Assembly: GCA_036506795.1 (NCBI GenBank)
Contig: DASXRC010000015.1
Coordinates: forward strand, 1 to 15,963
From: DASXRC01 sp036506795
GTDB lineage: Bacteria; Actinomycetota; Actinomycetes; Mycobacteriales; Micromonosporaceae
Direction of reading: 5' to 3'
Length of the DNA stretch: 15,963 nt
This document shows, in pieces, positions 1 through 6,572 of this stretch. Every line of letters starts with the position of its first letter. The stretch's first letter is position 1. Below the pieces are notes generated by a model that was not told the DNA's origin, made no database searches, and worked only from the letters and a program-made list of their open reading frames with translations. The translations under genes were made by a program, and so were the position numbers.

Positions 1-1971
1 AAGGCCAAGGAGCTGTACAAGCGCGACAAGGACTACATCGTCAGCGACGGCGAGGTCCTGATCGTGGACGAGTTCACCGGCCGCATCCTGCACGGCCGGC
101 GCTACAACGAGGGCATGCACCAGGCCATCGAGGCCAAGGAAGCCGTGGAGATCAAGCAGGAGAACCAGACTCTCGCCACGATCACCCTGCAGAACTACTT
201 CCGCCTCTACGACAAGCTGTCCGGCATGACCGGTACCGCGCAGACCGAGGCCGGCGAGTTCAACAAGGTCTACAAGGTCGGCGTCGTGACGATCCCGACC
301 CACCGCCCCATGATCCGCGCGGACCAGTCCGACGTCATCTACAAGACGGAGAAGGCGAAGTTCAACGCCGTCGTAGAGGACATCGCCGAGCGGCACGCGA
401 TCGGTCAGCCGATTCTGGTGGGCACGGTGTCGGTGGAGAACTCGGAGATCCTGTCACAGATGCTGCGGCGCCGCGGCATCCCGCACTCGGTGCTGAACGC
501 GAAGTTCCACGCCAAGGAGGCGGAGATCGTCGCGCAGGCCGGCCGCAAGGGCGGGGTCACGGTGGCGACGAACATGGCCGGCCGCGGCACGGACATCCTG
601 CTCGGCGGCAACCCCGAGTACCTGGCGGCGGCGGAGCTGCGCCAGCGCGGCATGGACCCGGTCGAGCACGAGGAGGAGTACGCAAAGGCGCTTGAGGACG
701 GCATGCCCAAGTGGAGGCAGGCCTGTGACGCCGAGGCGGAGGAGGTCGTCGCGGCGGGCGGCCTGTACGTGCTGGGCACCGAGCGGCACGAGTCCCGTCG
801 CATCGACAACCAGCTTCGCGGCCGGTCCGGTCGGCAGGGCGACCCCGGTGAGTCACGCTTCTACCTGTCCCTTCAGGACGAGCTGATGCGGCGGTTCCGC
901 GCGGGCGCGGTGGAGGCGGTCATGGACCGCTTCAACATCCCGGAGGATGTGCCCATCGAGTCCAAGATGGTCACTCGCCAGATCAAGAGCGCGCAGACCC
1001 AGATCGAGGCCCAGAACGCCGAGATCCGCAAGAACGTGCTGAAGTACGACGAGGTGCTCAACAAGCAGCGTCAGGTCATCTACGCCGAGCGCAGGCGCGT
1101 GCTCAACGGCGAGGACCTGCATGAGCAGGCGCAGCACATGATTGACGACGTCATCGGTGCGTACGTGACCGGTGCGACGTCCGAGGGGTACCCCGAGGAC
1201 TGGGACCTCGACCAGCTCTGGTCGAGCCTCAAGCAGCTCTACCCGATCGGCATCACCATCGAGGACGTCGAGGAGGAGGCCGGCGGGGAGCGCAACGCCC
1301 TCGACGCCGACTTTCTGGTCGAGCGCATCAAGCAGGATGCGCACGAGGCGTACGCGCGGCGAGAGGAGGAGCTCGGCTCCGAGGCGATGCGCGAGCTGGA
1401 GCGCCAGGTGCTACTCGCGGTCATCGACCGGAAGTGGCGCGAGCACCTGTACGAGATGGACTACCTCCAGGAGGGCGTGGGTCTCCGGGCGTACGCACAA
1501 CGGGACCCGCTGGTCGAATACCAGCGCGAGGGTTTCGACATGTTCAACCAGATGCTCGACGGCATCAAGGAGGAGGCGGTCGGCTTCCTGTTCAACCTGG
1601 AAGTCCATGTGCAGGAGGCGCCGGCACCGGAGGTCACGGTCGACGCGAGCAGGGCCGTGCCGCTGCCGACGGCCGACTCGCACGTCGGCATCCAGGCTCG
1701 CGGGCTGGGTGGGTCGAGACCACGACAGGCGCTGCAGTACTCCGCGCCCACCATCGACGGGGGCTCCGGGAGCGGCGGCGTACTCGTCGAGCGGGAGCCG
1801 GAGCAGGCGCCCGCGCTTGGGTTGGGTGCCGCATCCTCCTCGGCACGGGGCGGCCGGCGGCCGTCGCCCGGTCAGGCGGTCAGCTCCGGCGGTCCGTCGC
1901 GTAACGCGCCGTGCCCGTGCGGGTCCGGCAAGAAGTACAAGCGCTGCCACGGCGCTCCCGGCGCCGCCTAG
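1..1971 (+). CDS. secA: Preprotein translocase ATPase SecA, 5'-truncated by window edge
   Basis: SecA is the ATP-driven motor that pushes unfolded preproteins through the SecYEG channel at the inner face of the membrane. The frame is open from base 1, so the gene starts outside the window; 656 residues are visible and roughly the first 300 of a usual actinobacterial SecA are missing. Visible SecA hallmarks, numbered from base 1, are DEFTGR early on, the LSGMTGTA stretch, the second nucleotide-binding domain with NMAGRGTDI, and the motif VI region QLRGRSGRQGDPG. The helical wing and scaffold regions follow. A Gly/Ser/Pro-rich linker leads to a C-terminal zinc-binding motif CPCGSGKKYKRCH, with Cys638, Cys640, Cys649 and His650 of the visible part. 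It ends at TAG and is convergent with the Rv3235-family gene 67 bases downstream. I infer the housekeeping SecA1 rather than an accessory SecA2 from the C-terminal zinc motif and the Rv3235-type neighbour. Confidence 0.97.
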   Translation, partial: KAKELYKRDKDYIVSDGEVLIVDEFTGRILHGRRYNEGMHQAIEAKEAVEIKQENQTLATITLQNYFRLYDKLSGMTGTAQTEAGEFNKVYKVGVVTIPTHRPMIRADQSDVIYKTEKAKFNAVVEDIAERHAIGQPILVGTVSVENSEILSQMLRRRGIPHSVLNAKFHAKEAEIVAQAGRKGGVTVATNMAGRGTDILLGGNPEYLAAAELRQRGMDPVEHEEEYAKALEDGMPKWRQACDAEAEEVVAAGGLYVLGTERHESRRIDNQLRGRSGRQGDPGESRFYLSLQDELMRRFRAGAVEAVMDRFNIPEDVPIESKMVTRQIKSAQTQIEAQNAEIRKNVLKYDEVLNKQRQVIYAERRRVLNGEDLHEQAQHMIDDVIGAYVTGATSEGYPEDWDLDQLWSSLKQLYPIGITIEDVEEEAGGERNALDADFLVERIKQDAHEAYARREEELGSEAMRELERQVLLAVIDRKWREHLYEMDYLQEGVGLRAYAQRDPLVEYQREGFDMFNQMLDGIKEEAVGFLFNLEVHVQEAPAPEVTVDASRAVPLPTADSHVGIQARGLGGSRPRQALQYSAPTIDGGSGSGGVLVEREPEQAPALGLGAASSSARGGRRPSPGQAVSSGGPSRNAPCPCGSGKKYKRCHGAPGAA

Positions 1972-2038
1972 TCGCTGTTTTGGTTGGAACCCAGAGCGGC
2001 CACCGGCTCGGACCCACGATGGTCGCTCCGGGCGCATT

Positions 2039-2617
2039 TCACGGCATGGCCACCGCCGTACACAGCCAGCTGCCTCGCCGACGCTCCAGCCGAAACGCCA
2101 TCGCCCAGCAGCGGTCGCCGGCGTCGAACACGGCGGCGGCCTCGGCGACGCCGGACCGTGGCTCACAGACCCGAAGCAGGCGCAGCCTGAGCCGGGTGCC
2201 GGAGCGGCGCGCAGCCGGGCCCGCGCACCGGTCGGCGGCGGCCCGGGTGACGAACAGCTCCACGACTGTTCCGGCGTCCGCCGGCGCGCAGAATGGGCGC
2301 AGCTGCCCCGCCGGCCGGTAGCCGTTGAGGACCTCGAGGCCGACGGCCACGAACCGCTTGGCCGCCACCCGGTGCTCGGGCGGGGCGGCGAGCAGCGCCG
2401 CCGGACCGCCGTCGCGGCCCGGATCGCGACGACCGGAACCATCGCCAGCGGGATCGCGTCGGCCGGGACCGCGATCGCCGGCCGGCGGGTCGCGCCGCCA
2501 GTCGAGCGCGAGCTGACCCTCGGCAATCGACCTTCCCGCGCCGAACCCGTCAACCTCGTCGTCGAACGGCGGCTCGAGCGGAGGCGCGGGGCGCAGCCGG
2601 ACGTGCGCGGCCAGCAT
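2039..2617 (-). CDS. Rv3235-family protein (function unknown)
   Basis: This encodes 192 residues of unknown function. The N-terminal half (to about residue 85) is low complexity, rich in Pro, Arg, Asp and Gly, and probably disordered. The C-terminal half has the pattern of the actinobacterial Rv3235 family: VLNGYRPAGQLRPFCAPAD, then a basic stretch and LRLLRVCEPRSGVAEAAAVF, closing with WAMAFRLERRRGSWLCTAV. No signal peptide or membrane segment is seen. The ATG at 2617 is chosen because GGGGAGGG lies 3 bases upstream (2621-2628, minus strand) and the conserved block is downstream. Rv3235 lies near secA1 in Mycobacterium tuberculosis, so the position beside secA supports the call. The family name comes from recall of its pattern, not a search. 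The gene lies 103 bases downstream of the same-strand HTH gene. Confidence 0.8.
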   Translation of the reverse strand: MLAAHVRLRPAPPLEPPFDDEVDGFGAGRSIAEGQLALDWRRDPPAGDRGPGRRDPAGDGSGRRDPGRDGGPAALLAAPPEHRVAAKRFVAVGLEVLNGYRPAGQLRPFCAPADAGTVVELFVTRAAADRCAGPAARRSGTRLRLRLLRVCEPRSGVAEAAAVFDAGDRCWAMAFRLERRRGSWLCTAVAMP

Positions 2618-2645
2618 CGGCCCTCCCCAGGACGGTGAATCTTGC

Positions 2646-2660
2646 GTTTGGTTTCGTTTG
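2646..2660. promoter_or_regulatory. GTTTG-N5-GTTTG direct repeat upstream of the Rv3235-family gene
   Basis: On the plus strand the sequence reads GTTTG GTTTC GTTTG, three near-identical 5-base units. The identical outer units start exactly 10 bases apart. The element lies 29-43 bases upstream of the start at 2617, in the short gap after the HTH gene. The same outer pair occurs upstream of the HTH gene at 2991-3005. A regulator-binding role is inferred; an AT-rich promoter element is the alternative. Confidence 0.4.
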
Positions 2661-2720
2661 CCTTCTCCTGGCGCCAGTTGTAGCGGCTTCGATGCCTGCC
2701 GTCAATACGCCGTTGTCCGA

Positions 2721-2948
2721 CTACTCGCCCTCGCGCTCGGCTAGCGGGTTCTCCCGTACCCACGCCGCGGTCTCGGCGTACCGCTGCTGGATGTACTCCT
2801 CGAGGCGCGCGCGCTCCACCCTCCATTGGCCCCGACCACCGATCTTGATCGCGGGCAGCTCCCCGCTGCGCACCATGTGGTAGACCTGCGAGTCCGACAC
2901 ATTCAGCTCGCCCGCCACGTCGGAGAGCAGCATGAATCTCGGCTCCAT
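2721..2948 (-). CDS. Small helix-turn-helix DNA-binding protein (excisionase/BldC type)
   Basis: This 75-residue protein consists almost entirely of one MerR-like winged helix-turn-helix. Residues 6-24 (MLLSDVAGELNVSDSQVYH) form the HTH, followed by MVRSGELPAIKIGGRGQWRVERARLEEYI, the wing and closing helix typical of excisionase-family and BldC-like proteins. An acidic tail ends the protein. No effector domain is present, so it probably works as a small DNA-binding regulator rather than an enzyme. The ATG at 2948 is supported by GGAAGGGGA at 2958-2966 (minus strand), 9 bases upstream. It lies on the same strand as the Rv3235-family gene and is divergent from the DUF6912-type gene. A phage excisionase is unlikely because no integrase or attachment site is nearby. 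Confidence 0.88.
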   Translation of the reverse strand: MEPRFMLLSDVAGELNVSDSQVYHMVRSGELPAIKIGGRGQWRVERARLEEYIQQRYAETAAWVRENPLAEREGE

Positions 2949-2990
2949 CGCGGCGCGTCCCCTTCCGTTCCGTTGTCGCTGGTGGCCTCA

Positions 2991-3006
2991 GTTTGCCATT
3001 GTTTGC
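2991..3006. promoter_or_regulatory. GTTTGC direct repeat at 10-bp spacing upstream of the HTH gene
   Basis: GTTTGC occurs at 2991-2996 and again at 3001-3006, exactly one helical turn apart, in an otherwise GC-rich divergent intergenic region. The pair lies 43-58 bases upstream of the HTH gene start. Same-face direct repeats are what a head-to-tail binding BldC-like protein would use, so autoregulation is a reasonable inference. It is not proven. Confidence 0.42.
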
Positions 3007-3127
3007 GTCGGCTGGCCCTCATCGACCCGCGCCGAGTCCGGCAATGCGCTTCCCGCCGCGCGTTCCCGGGTGTACTACGGACACGGCACGCAGTTCGCGT
3101 CCCGGCGTCGAGGCGGGAGACCGCACG

Positions 3128-3640
3128 GTGACAGATCAGGTGATCCGGGTGTACGTCCCCGCGACGGTTACCACCCTCGCCACGCTCCAGAAGCACGGAG
3201 AGCTCGGTCCGGCGCCGGTTGCGGCGCACGCCGTGACGCCGGCGCTGCGCGAGTGGTACGCCGAGGGCGACGAGGAGGAGCTCGAGTACGTCGCGTTCAC
3301 CCGCGCCGCACAGGGTGCGCTGCGCCTGCTGCGGGGGGATGTGGCCGCGCCGCCGCGGCGGGTGGTGATCTCCGCGGATCTGGGCGCGTCCGAGGTGATG
3401 CGGGAGGATTTTGAACTCGGTTCGAGCGTCGTCCGGCTCCGGTCGCCCATCCCGCTGGGTGCGGTCGCGGCGATCCACGTGGACGGGCCCGCCGCAGCCG
3501 CCGACGTGGCCGAGGCCGCGGCCGTCGTCGAGGAGGCCCTCGCCGGGGATCCGGACGCACAGTTCACGGTGGACGGTGCTGAGGACCACGAGCTGGAGTG
3601 GTACGACGTGTCCGAGCTCGACACGCTGATCGACGGCTAG
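3128..3640 (+). CDS. DUF6912-type conserved actinobacterial protein (function unknown)
   Basis: This encodes 170 residues of a small, acidic protein of unknown function. It opens with VIRVYVPATVTTLATLQ, then has a conserved-looking AVTPALREWYAEGDEEELEYVAF segment (about residues 36-58), an RRVVISADL strand and an acidic C terminus (ELEWYDVSELDTLI). These match my recollection of the actinobacterial DUF6912 family. No signal peptide or membrane segment is present. The GTG at 3128 is chosen because GGGAGA at 3115-3120 gives 7-base spacing; the in-frame GTG at 3140 is an alternative that would start directly at the conserved VIRVYVP. The stop TAG shares the palindrome CTAG with the stop of the convergent membrane-protein gene. 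Confidence 0.8.
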   Translation: MTDQVIRVYVPATVTTLATLQKHGELGPAPVAAHAVTPALREWYAEGDEEELEYVAFTRAAQGALRLLRGDVAAPPRRVVISADLGASEVMREDFELGSSVVRLRSPIPLGAVAAIHVDGPAAAADVAEAAAVVEEALAGDPDAQFTVDGAEDHELEWYDVSELDTLIDG

Positions 3641-4677
3641 GGCCGACCGCCCTCCTCGCCCTCGCCCCGCGGCTGCCCCGGCCTGGGCAGCGTGCGCCCG
3701 AACGCGATCAGGGCGGTGATGGCGCCGACGAAGAGCACGACCAGCCCGTAGTTGATCCGTGACCCGTCCAACCAGGCCAGGCCACTCGCATCGATCTCGG
3801 ACAGCGACTTGGCGAGCGACAACACCGGGCCGCCGGCGATCCGGATGATCGCCTCGGTGAGCAGCAGCATCACGCCCGCGCCGGCCCCGGCGCCGAGGAA
3901 CGCCGGCCACCGCGGCGCCGGCCGCGCCGTCCGCGTCACGCGGCGGAGATAGCGGTACGCCAGGTAGCCGCCGACCAGCCCGCTGGTGAGCGCGACGGTC
4001 GCGGCGAACAGTCCGTTCGCGCTCTTCTGGGACGCACCGGACGAGCCTGCGCCGTACAGCGACATCAGCTCACCGTGGAAGGGCTGGAACAGGACGCCGA
4101 CGACGAACACGCACAGCGAGGCCACGATGGAGGCGGCCACGATCGGGGTCGCCCGCACGCTGGCCAGCGCGCCGCCGACCGTCGCGGCCGCGGCGACCGT
4201 GCCACCCAGAACCATCATGGCCGAGCCGCTGCCGTAGCTGAGCGTCACGATCGCGGCCGCGACGAGGCCGGTGACCAACCCGGCACCGGTGGCCACCAGG
4301 GACCGAGACGTGGGCCGGTCGCCCAGCCGCGGCGTGGCCCGGTCGAGCACGGCGAGACCGACGGCGGCACCGCCGACCAGGCTGGCGGAGATCACCGCCG
4401 GCAGCGAGTACGCCGCCAGGAAGATCGCCACCGACGCGTCGCCGGCGGACCGGATGCTGGCCCGGGCCGTCCACAACATGCCGAGCAGCCACAGCAGGGA
4501 GAGGCCAGCCAGCGTCAGCGCACCGGGCACCCGGGCGCCGATGCCGTCGCGGTCCGCGGCGCCGTTCCGCTGCGAATCGGCGTCGCTCGTCGGCCTGTCG
4601 ACCGCTGGCCCGCCGCTCTCCGCGGGCAGCTCGGGCTCGGCCGGCGACACGGCCGTGGTCCCGGAGTCGTTCGTCAT
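3637..4677 (-). CDS. Polytopic membrane protein, function unknown
   Basis: This encodes 346 residues. The first 50 or so are polar and acidic (Asp, Ser, Pro, Glu) and probably cytoplasmic. About seven to eight hydrophobic segments rich in Ala, Gly, Val and Leu follow, including LTLAGLSLLWLLGMLW, SLCVFVVGVLF, FAATVALTSGLVGGYLAY and INYGLVVLFVGAITALIAFG. The protein ends in a short basic then acidic tail. No transporter motif or enzyme signature is recognised, so no function is assigned. Two ATGs stand two codons apart. The one at 4677 is preferred because GAAGGG just before the outer ATG (4683) then has about 6-base spacing; from 4683 there would be no room. Its last codon overlaps the DUF6912-type gene at CTAG, and it is divergent from pruA across 236 bases. 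Confidence 0.82.
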   Translation of the reverse strand: MTNDSGTTAVSPAEPELPAESGGPAVDRPTSDADSQRNGAADRDGIGARVPGALTLAGLSLLWLLGMLWTARASIRSAGDASVAIFLAAYSLPAVISASLVGGAAVGLAVLDRATPRLGDRPTSRSLVATGAGLVTGLVAAAIVTLSYGSGSAMMVLGGTVAAAATVGGALASVRATPIVAASIVASLCVFVVGVLFQPFHGELMSLYGAGSSGASQKSANGLFAATVALTSGLVGGYLAYRYLRRVTRTARPAPRWPAFLGAGAGAGVMLLLTEAIIRIAGGPVLSLAKSLSEIDASGLAWLDGSRINYGLVVLFVGAITALIAFGRTLPRPGQPRGEGEEGGRP

Positions 4678-4752
4678 CGTCATCCCTTCGCAGGGTTCCC
4701 GACCGGAGGACGGGCACCAGCCGGGCGCACGCCGCGTACGGACCGGCCTCTT

Positions 4753-4758
4753 AGCGTA
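4753..4758 (-). promoter_or_regulatory. Possible -10 box for the membrane-protein gene
   Basis: Read on the minus strand this is TACGCT, a fair match to the actinobacterial TANNNT -10 pattern. It lies about 76 bases upstream of the chosen start at 4677. No convincing -35 box was found, so this is a weak call. Confidence 0.25.
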
Positions 4759-4762
4759 CGCG

Positions 4763-4778
4763 GGCGCCTCATGGCGCC
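4763..4778. promoter_or_regulatory. Inverted repeat GGCGCC-N4-GGCGCC in the divergent promoter region
   Basis: Two GGCGCC arms, each self-complementary, flank TCAT. The element lies in the 236-base gap between the membrane-protein gene and pruA, just upstream of the possible minus-strand -10 at 4753-4758 and so over its -35 region. It may be an operator. The rest of this gap contains a weaker CACCGGC/GCCGGTG pair near 4789-4814 and the pruA ribosome binding site. Confidence 0.25.
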
Positions 4779-4913
4779 GTCCGTCACCGGCCGGCGGCCG
4801 ACGGGTCGCCGGTGGCAGAACGTGCGAGGATTGGGCCGTGGGCCGAGGCGGTTCCCGCGAGGACCCCATCCCCCCGACTCGCCGATGTTGTCGAGATCGT
4901 CAAGGAGCCATCC

Positions 4914-6542
4914 ATGGACGCCGTGTTCGCCGTACCCGAGCCGCACAACGAACCCGTCCGCGGCTACGCGCCGGGCAGCGCCGAGCGCGACAGCCTGCAG
5001 CGCCGCCTGGGTGAGCTCGCCGCCGAGCGGGTGGACCTGACGATGACGATCGACGGCGAACAGCGAATGGGCGGCGGCGATCCGATCGACGTCGTTCAGC
5101 CACACAAGCACGCGCACGTGTTGGGGGTCACCCACAACGCAACCAACGTAGACGCGGACGCGGCGGTGACGGCCGCGAAGCAAGCTGCCCCGATGTGGCG
5201 TGCTTTGTCCTTCGAGGACCGGGCGGCCATTTTCCTCCGCGCGGCCGAGCTGCTCGCTGGGCCGTGGCGGGACACGCTGAACGGCGCGACGATGCTCGGC
5301 CAGTCGAAGACCGCGTACCAGGCCGAGATTGACTCCGCCTGCGAGCTCATCGACTTCCTGCGGTTCAACGTCCACTTCGGACGGAAGCTACTCGCCGAGC
5401 AGCCGAACTCCGCCCCCGGCATGTGGAACCAGTTCGACCACCGCCCGCTCGAGGGCTTCGTGTACGCGATCACGCCGTTCAACTTTTCGGCGATCGCCGG
5501 CAACCTGCCGTCCGCGCCGGCCCTGATGGGCAACACCGTCGTGTGGAAGCCGGCGCCGACGCAGCAGTTCGCGGCGCACTTCACGATGCGGCTGTTCGAG
5601 GCCGCCGGTCTGCCGCCCGGGGTCATCAACATGGTGACCGGTGACGGGCTCGCGGTCTCCGAGGTCGCGCTCACCGACCCCGACCTCGGCGGCATCCACT
5701 TCACCGGTTCGACGAAGGTCTTCCAGCTCCTATGGCGGACGATCGGAGAGAACATCGGCCGCTATCGGTCGTACCCGCGGCTGGTCGGCGAGACCGGCGG
5801 CAAGGACTTCGTGATCGCGCACGCTAGCGCCGATGTCGACTCCCTGCACACCGCGCTGGTCCGCGGGGCGTACGAGTACCAGGGCCAGAAATGCTCGGCC
5901 GCTTCGCGGGCGTACATCCCGAGGTCGATCTGGGAGGGCGGGCTGCGCGACCGGCTCGCGGCCACCGCGGACTCGCTCTCGTACGGCAACGTCACCGACT
6001 TCCGCAACTTCGGCGGTGCCGTGATCGACAGTCGGGCGTTCGCGAAGCACGCGGCCGCGCTCGACATGATGAAGAACTCGGACGTGTGCGCTGTGCTCGC
6101 CGGCGGGACCGCCGACGACTCGGAGGGCTACTTCGTGCGCCCGACCGTGGTCGAGTGCACCGACCCGACCCATGAGGTGTTCACCACCGAGTACTTCGGT
6201 CCGATCCTGTCCGTCCACGCCTTTGACGACGCGCGGTTCGAGGACGTGGTCGAGCAGGCCGAGGGCGTCGCGCCGTACGCCCTCACCGGCTCGCTCTTCG
6301 CCACCGATCGTCGCGTCGTGGACTGGGCGTCGCGCACCCTGCGCTACGCGGCCGGCAACTTCTACGTCAACGACAAGCCGACGGGCGCGGTCGTCGGACA
6401 GCAGCCGTTCGGCGGTGCCCGCGCCAGCGGCACCAACGACAAGGCCGGCTCGTGGCACAACCTGGCCCGGTGGATCTCGCCGCGGACCATCAAGGAGACG
6501 TTCGTGCCGCCGACCGAGCACACCTACCCGCACATGGGCTGA
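4914..6542 (+). CDS. pruA: L-glutamate gamma-semialdehyde dehydrogenase (1-pyrroline-5-carboxylate dehydrogenase)
   Basis: This 542-residue NAD-dependent aldehyde dehydrogenase oxidises glutamate semialdehyde to glutamate, the second step of proline breakdown, in the cytoplasm. Its length matches the stand-alone P5C dehydrogenase family (about 540). Visible motifs are the cofactor-binding region TPFNFSAIAGNLPSAPALMG with VVWKPAP, the ITFTG-like element GGIHFTGSTKVF, the general base Glu293 in LVGETGGKDF, and the catalytic Cys327 in YQGQKCSAASRAY. The C-terminal FYVNDKPTGAVVGQQPFGG is typical of the family. The ATG at 4914 is favoured over the longer frame because AAGGAG at 4902-4907 has 6-base spacing and the protein then begins where family members do. 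No proline dehydrogenase gene is in the window, so the two steps are encoded apart or the partner lies outside. Confidence 0.96.
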   Translation: MDAVFAVPEPHNEPVRGYAPGSAERDSLQRRLGELAAERVDLTMTIDGEQRMGGGDPIDVVQPHKHAHVLGVTHNATNVDADAAVTAAKQAAPMWRALSFEDRAAIFLRAAELLAGPWRDTLNGATMLGQSKTAYQAEIDSACELIDFLRFNVHFGRKLLAEQPNSAPGMWNQFDHRPLEGFVYAITPFNFSAIAGNLPSAPALMGNTVVWKPAPTQQFAAHFTMRLFEAAGLPPGVINMVTGDGLAVSEVALTDPDLGGIHFTGSTKVFQLLWRTIGENIGRYRSYPRLVGETGGKDFVIAHASADVDSLHTALVRGAYEYQGQKCSAASRAYIPRSIWEGGLRDRLAATADSLSYGNVTDFRNFGGAVIDSRAFAKHAAALDMMKNSDVCAVLAGGTADDSEGYFVRPTVVECTDPTHEVFTTEYFGPILSVHAFDDARFEDVVEQAEGVAPYALTGSLFATDRRVVDWASRTLRYAAGNFYVNDKPTGAVVGQQPFGGARASGTNDKAGSWHNLARWISPRTIKETFVPPTEHTYPHMG

Positions 6543-6572
6543 CCGCCGGGCCTCCGGCGACCAAACGGATGG

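Noticed and set aside
1972..2038. Terminator between the convergent secA and Rv3235-family genes
   Set aside because: Only a 4-bp GAGC/GCTC pairing was seen, without a T tract on either strand in the right place.
1172..2638. 488-residue plus-strand open frame out of frame with secA
   Set aside because: It is an out-of-frame shadow of secA, then antisense to the Rv3235-family gene, with Arg/Ser-rich content and no domain.
1411..2826. 471-residue minus-strand open frame across the secA 3' end and the Rv3235-family gene
   Set aside because: It is a shadow of two better supported genes, has low-complexity Arg/Pro composition, and shows no family motif.
2721..2948. Small HTH gene as a phage excisionase marking an integrated element
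   Set aside because: No integrase, attachment-site repeat or tRNA gene is nearby, and the flanking genes are core actinobacterial ones. A BldC-like regulator fits better.
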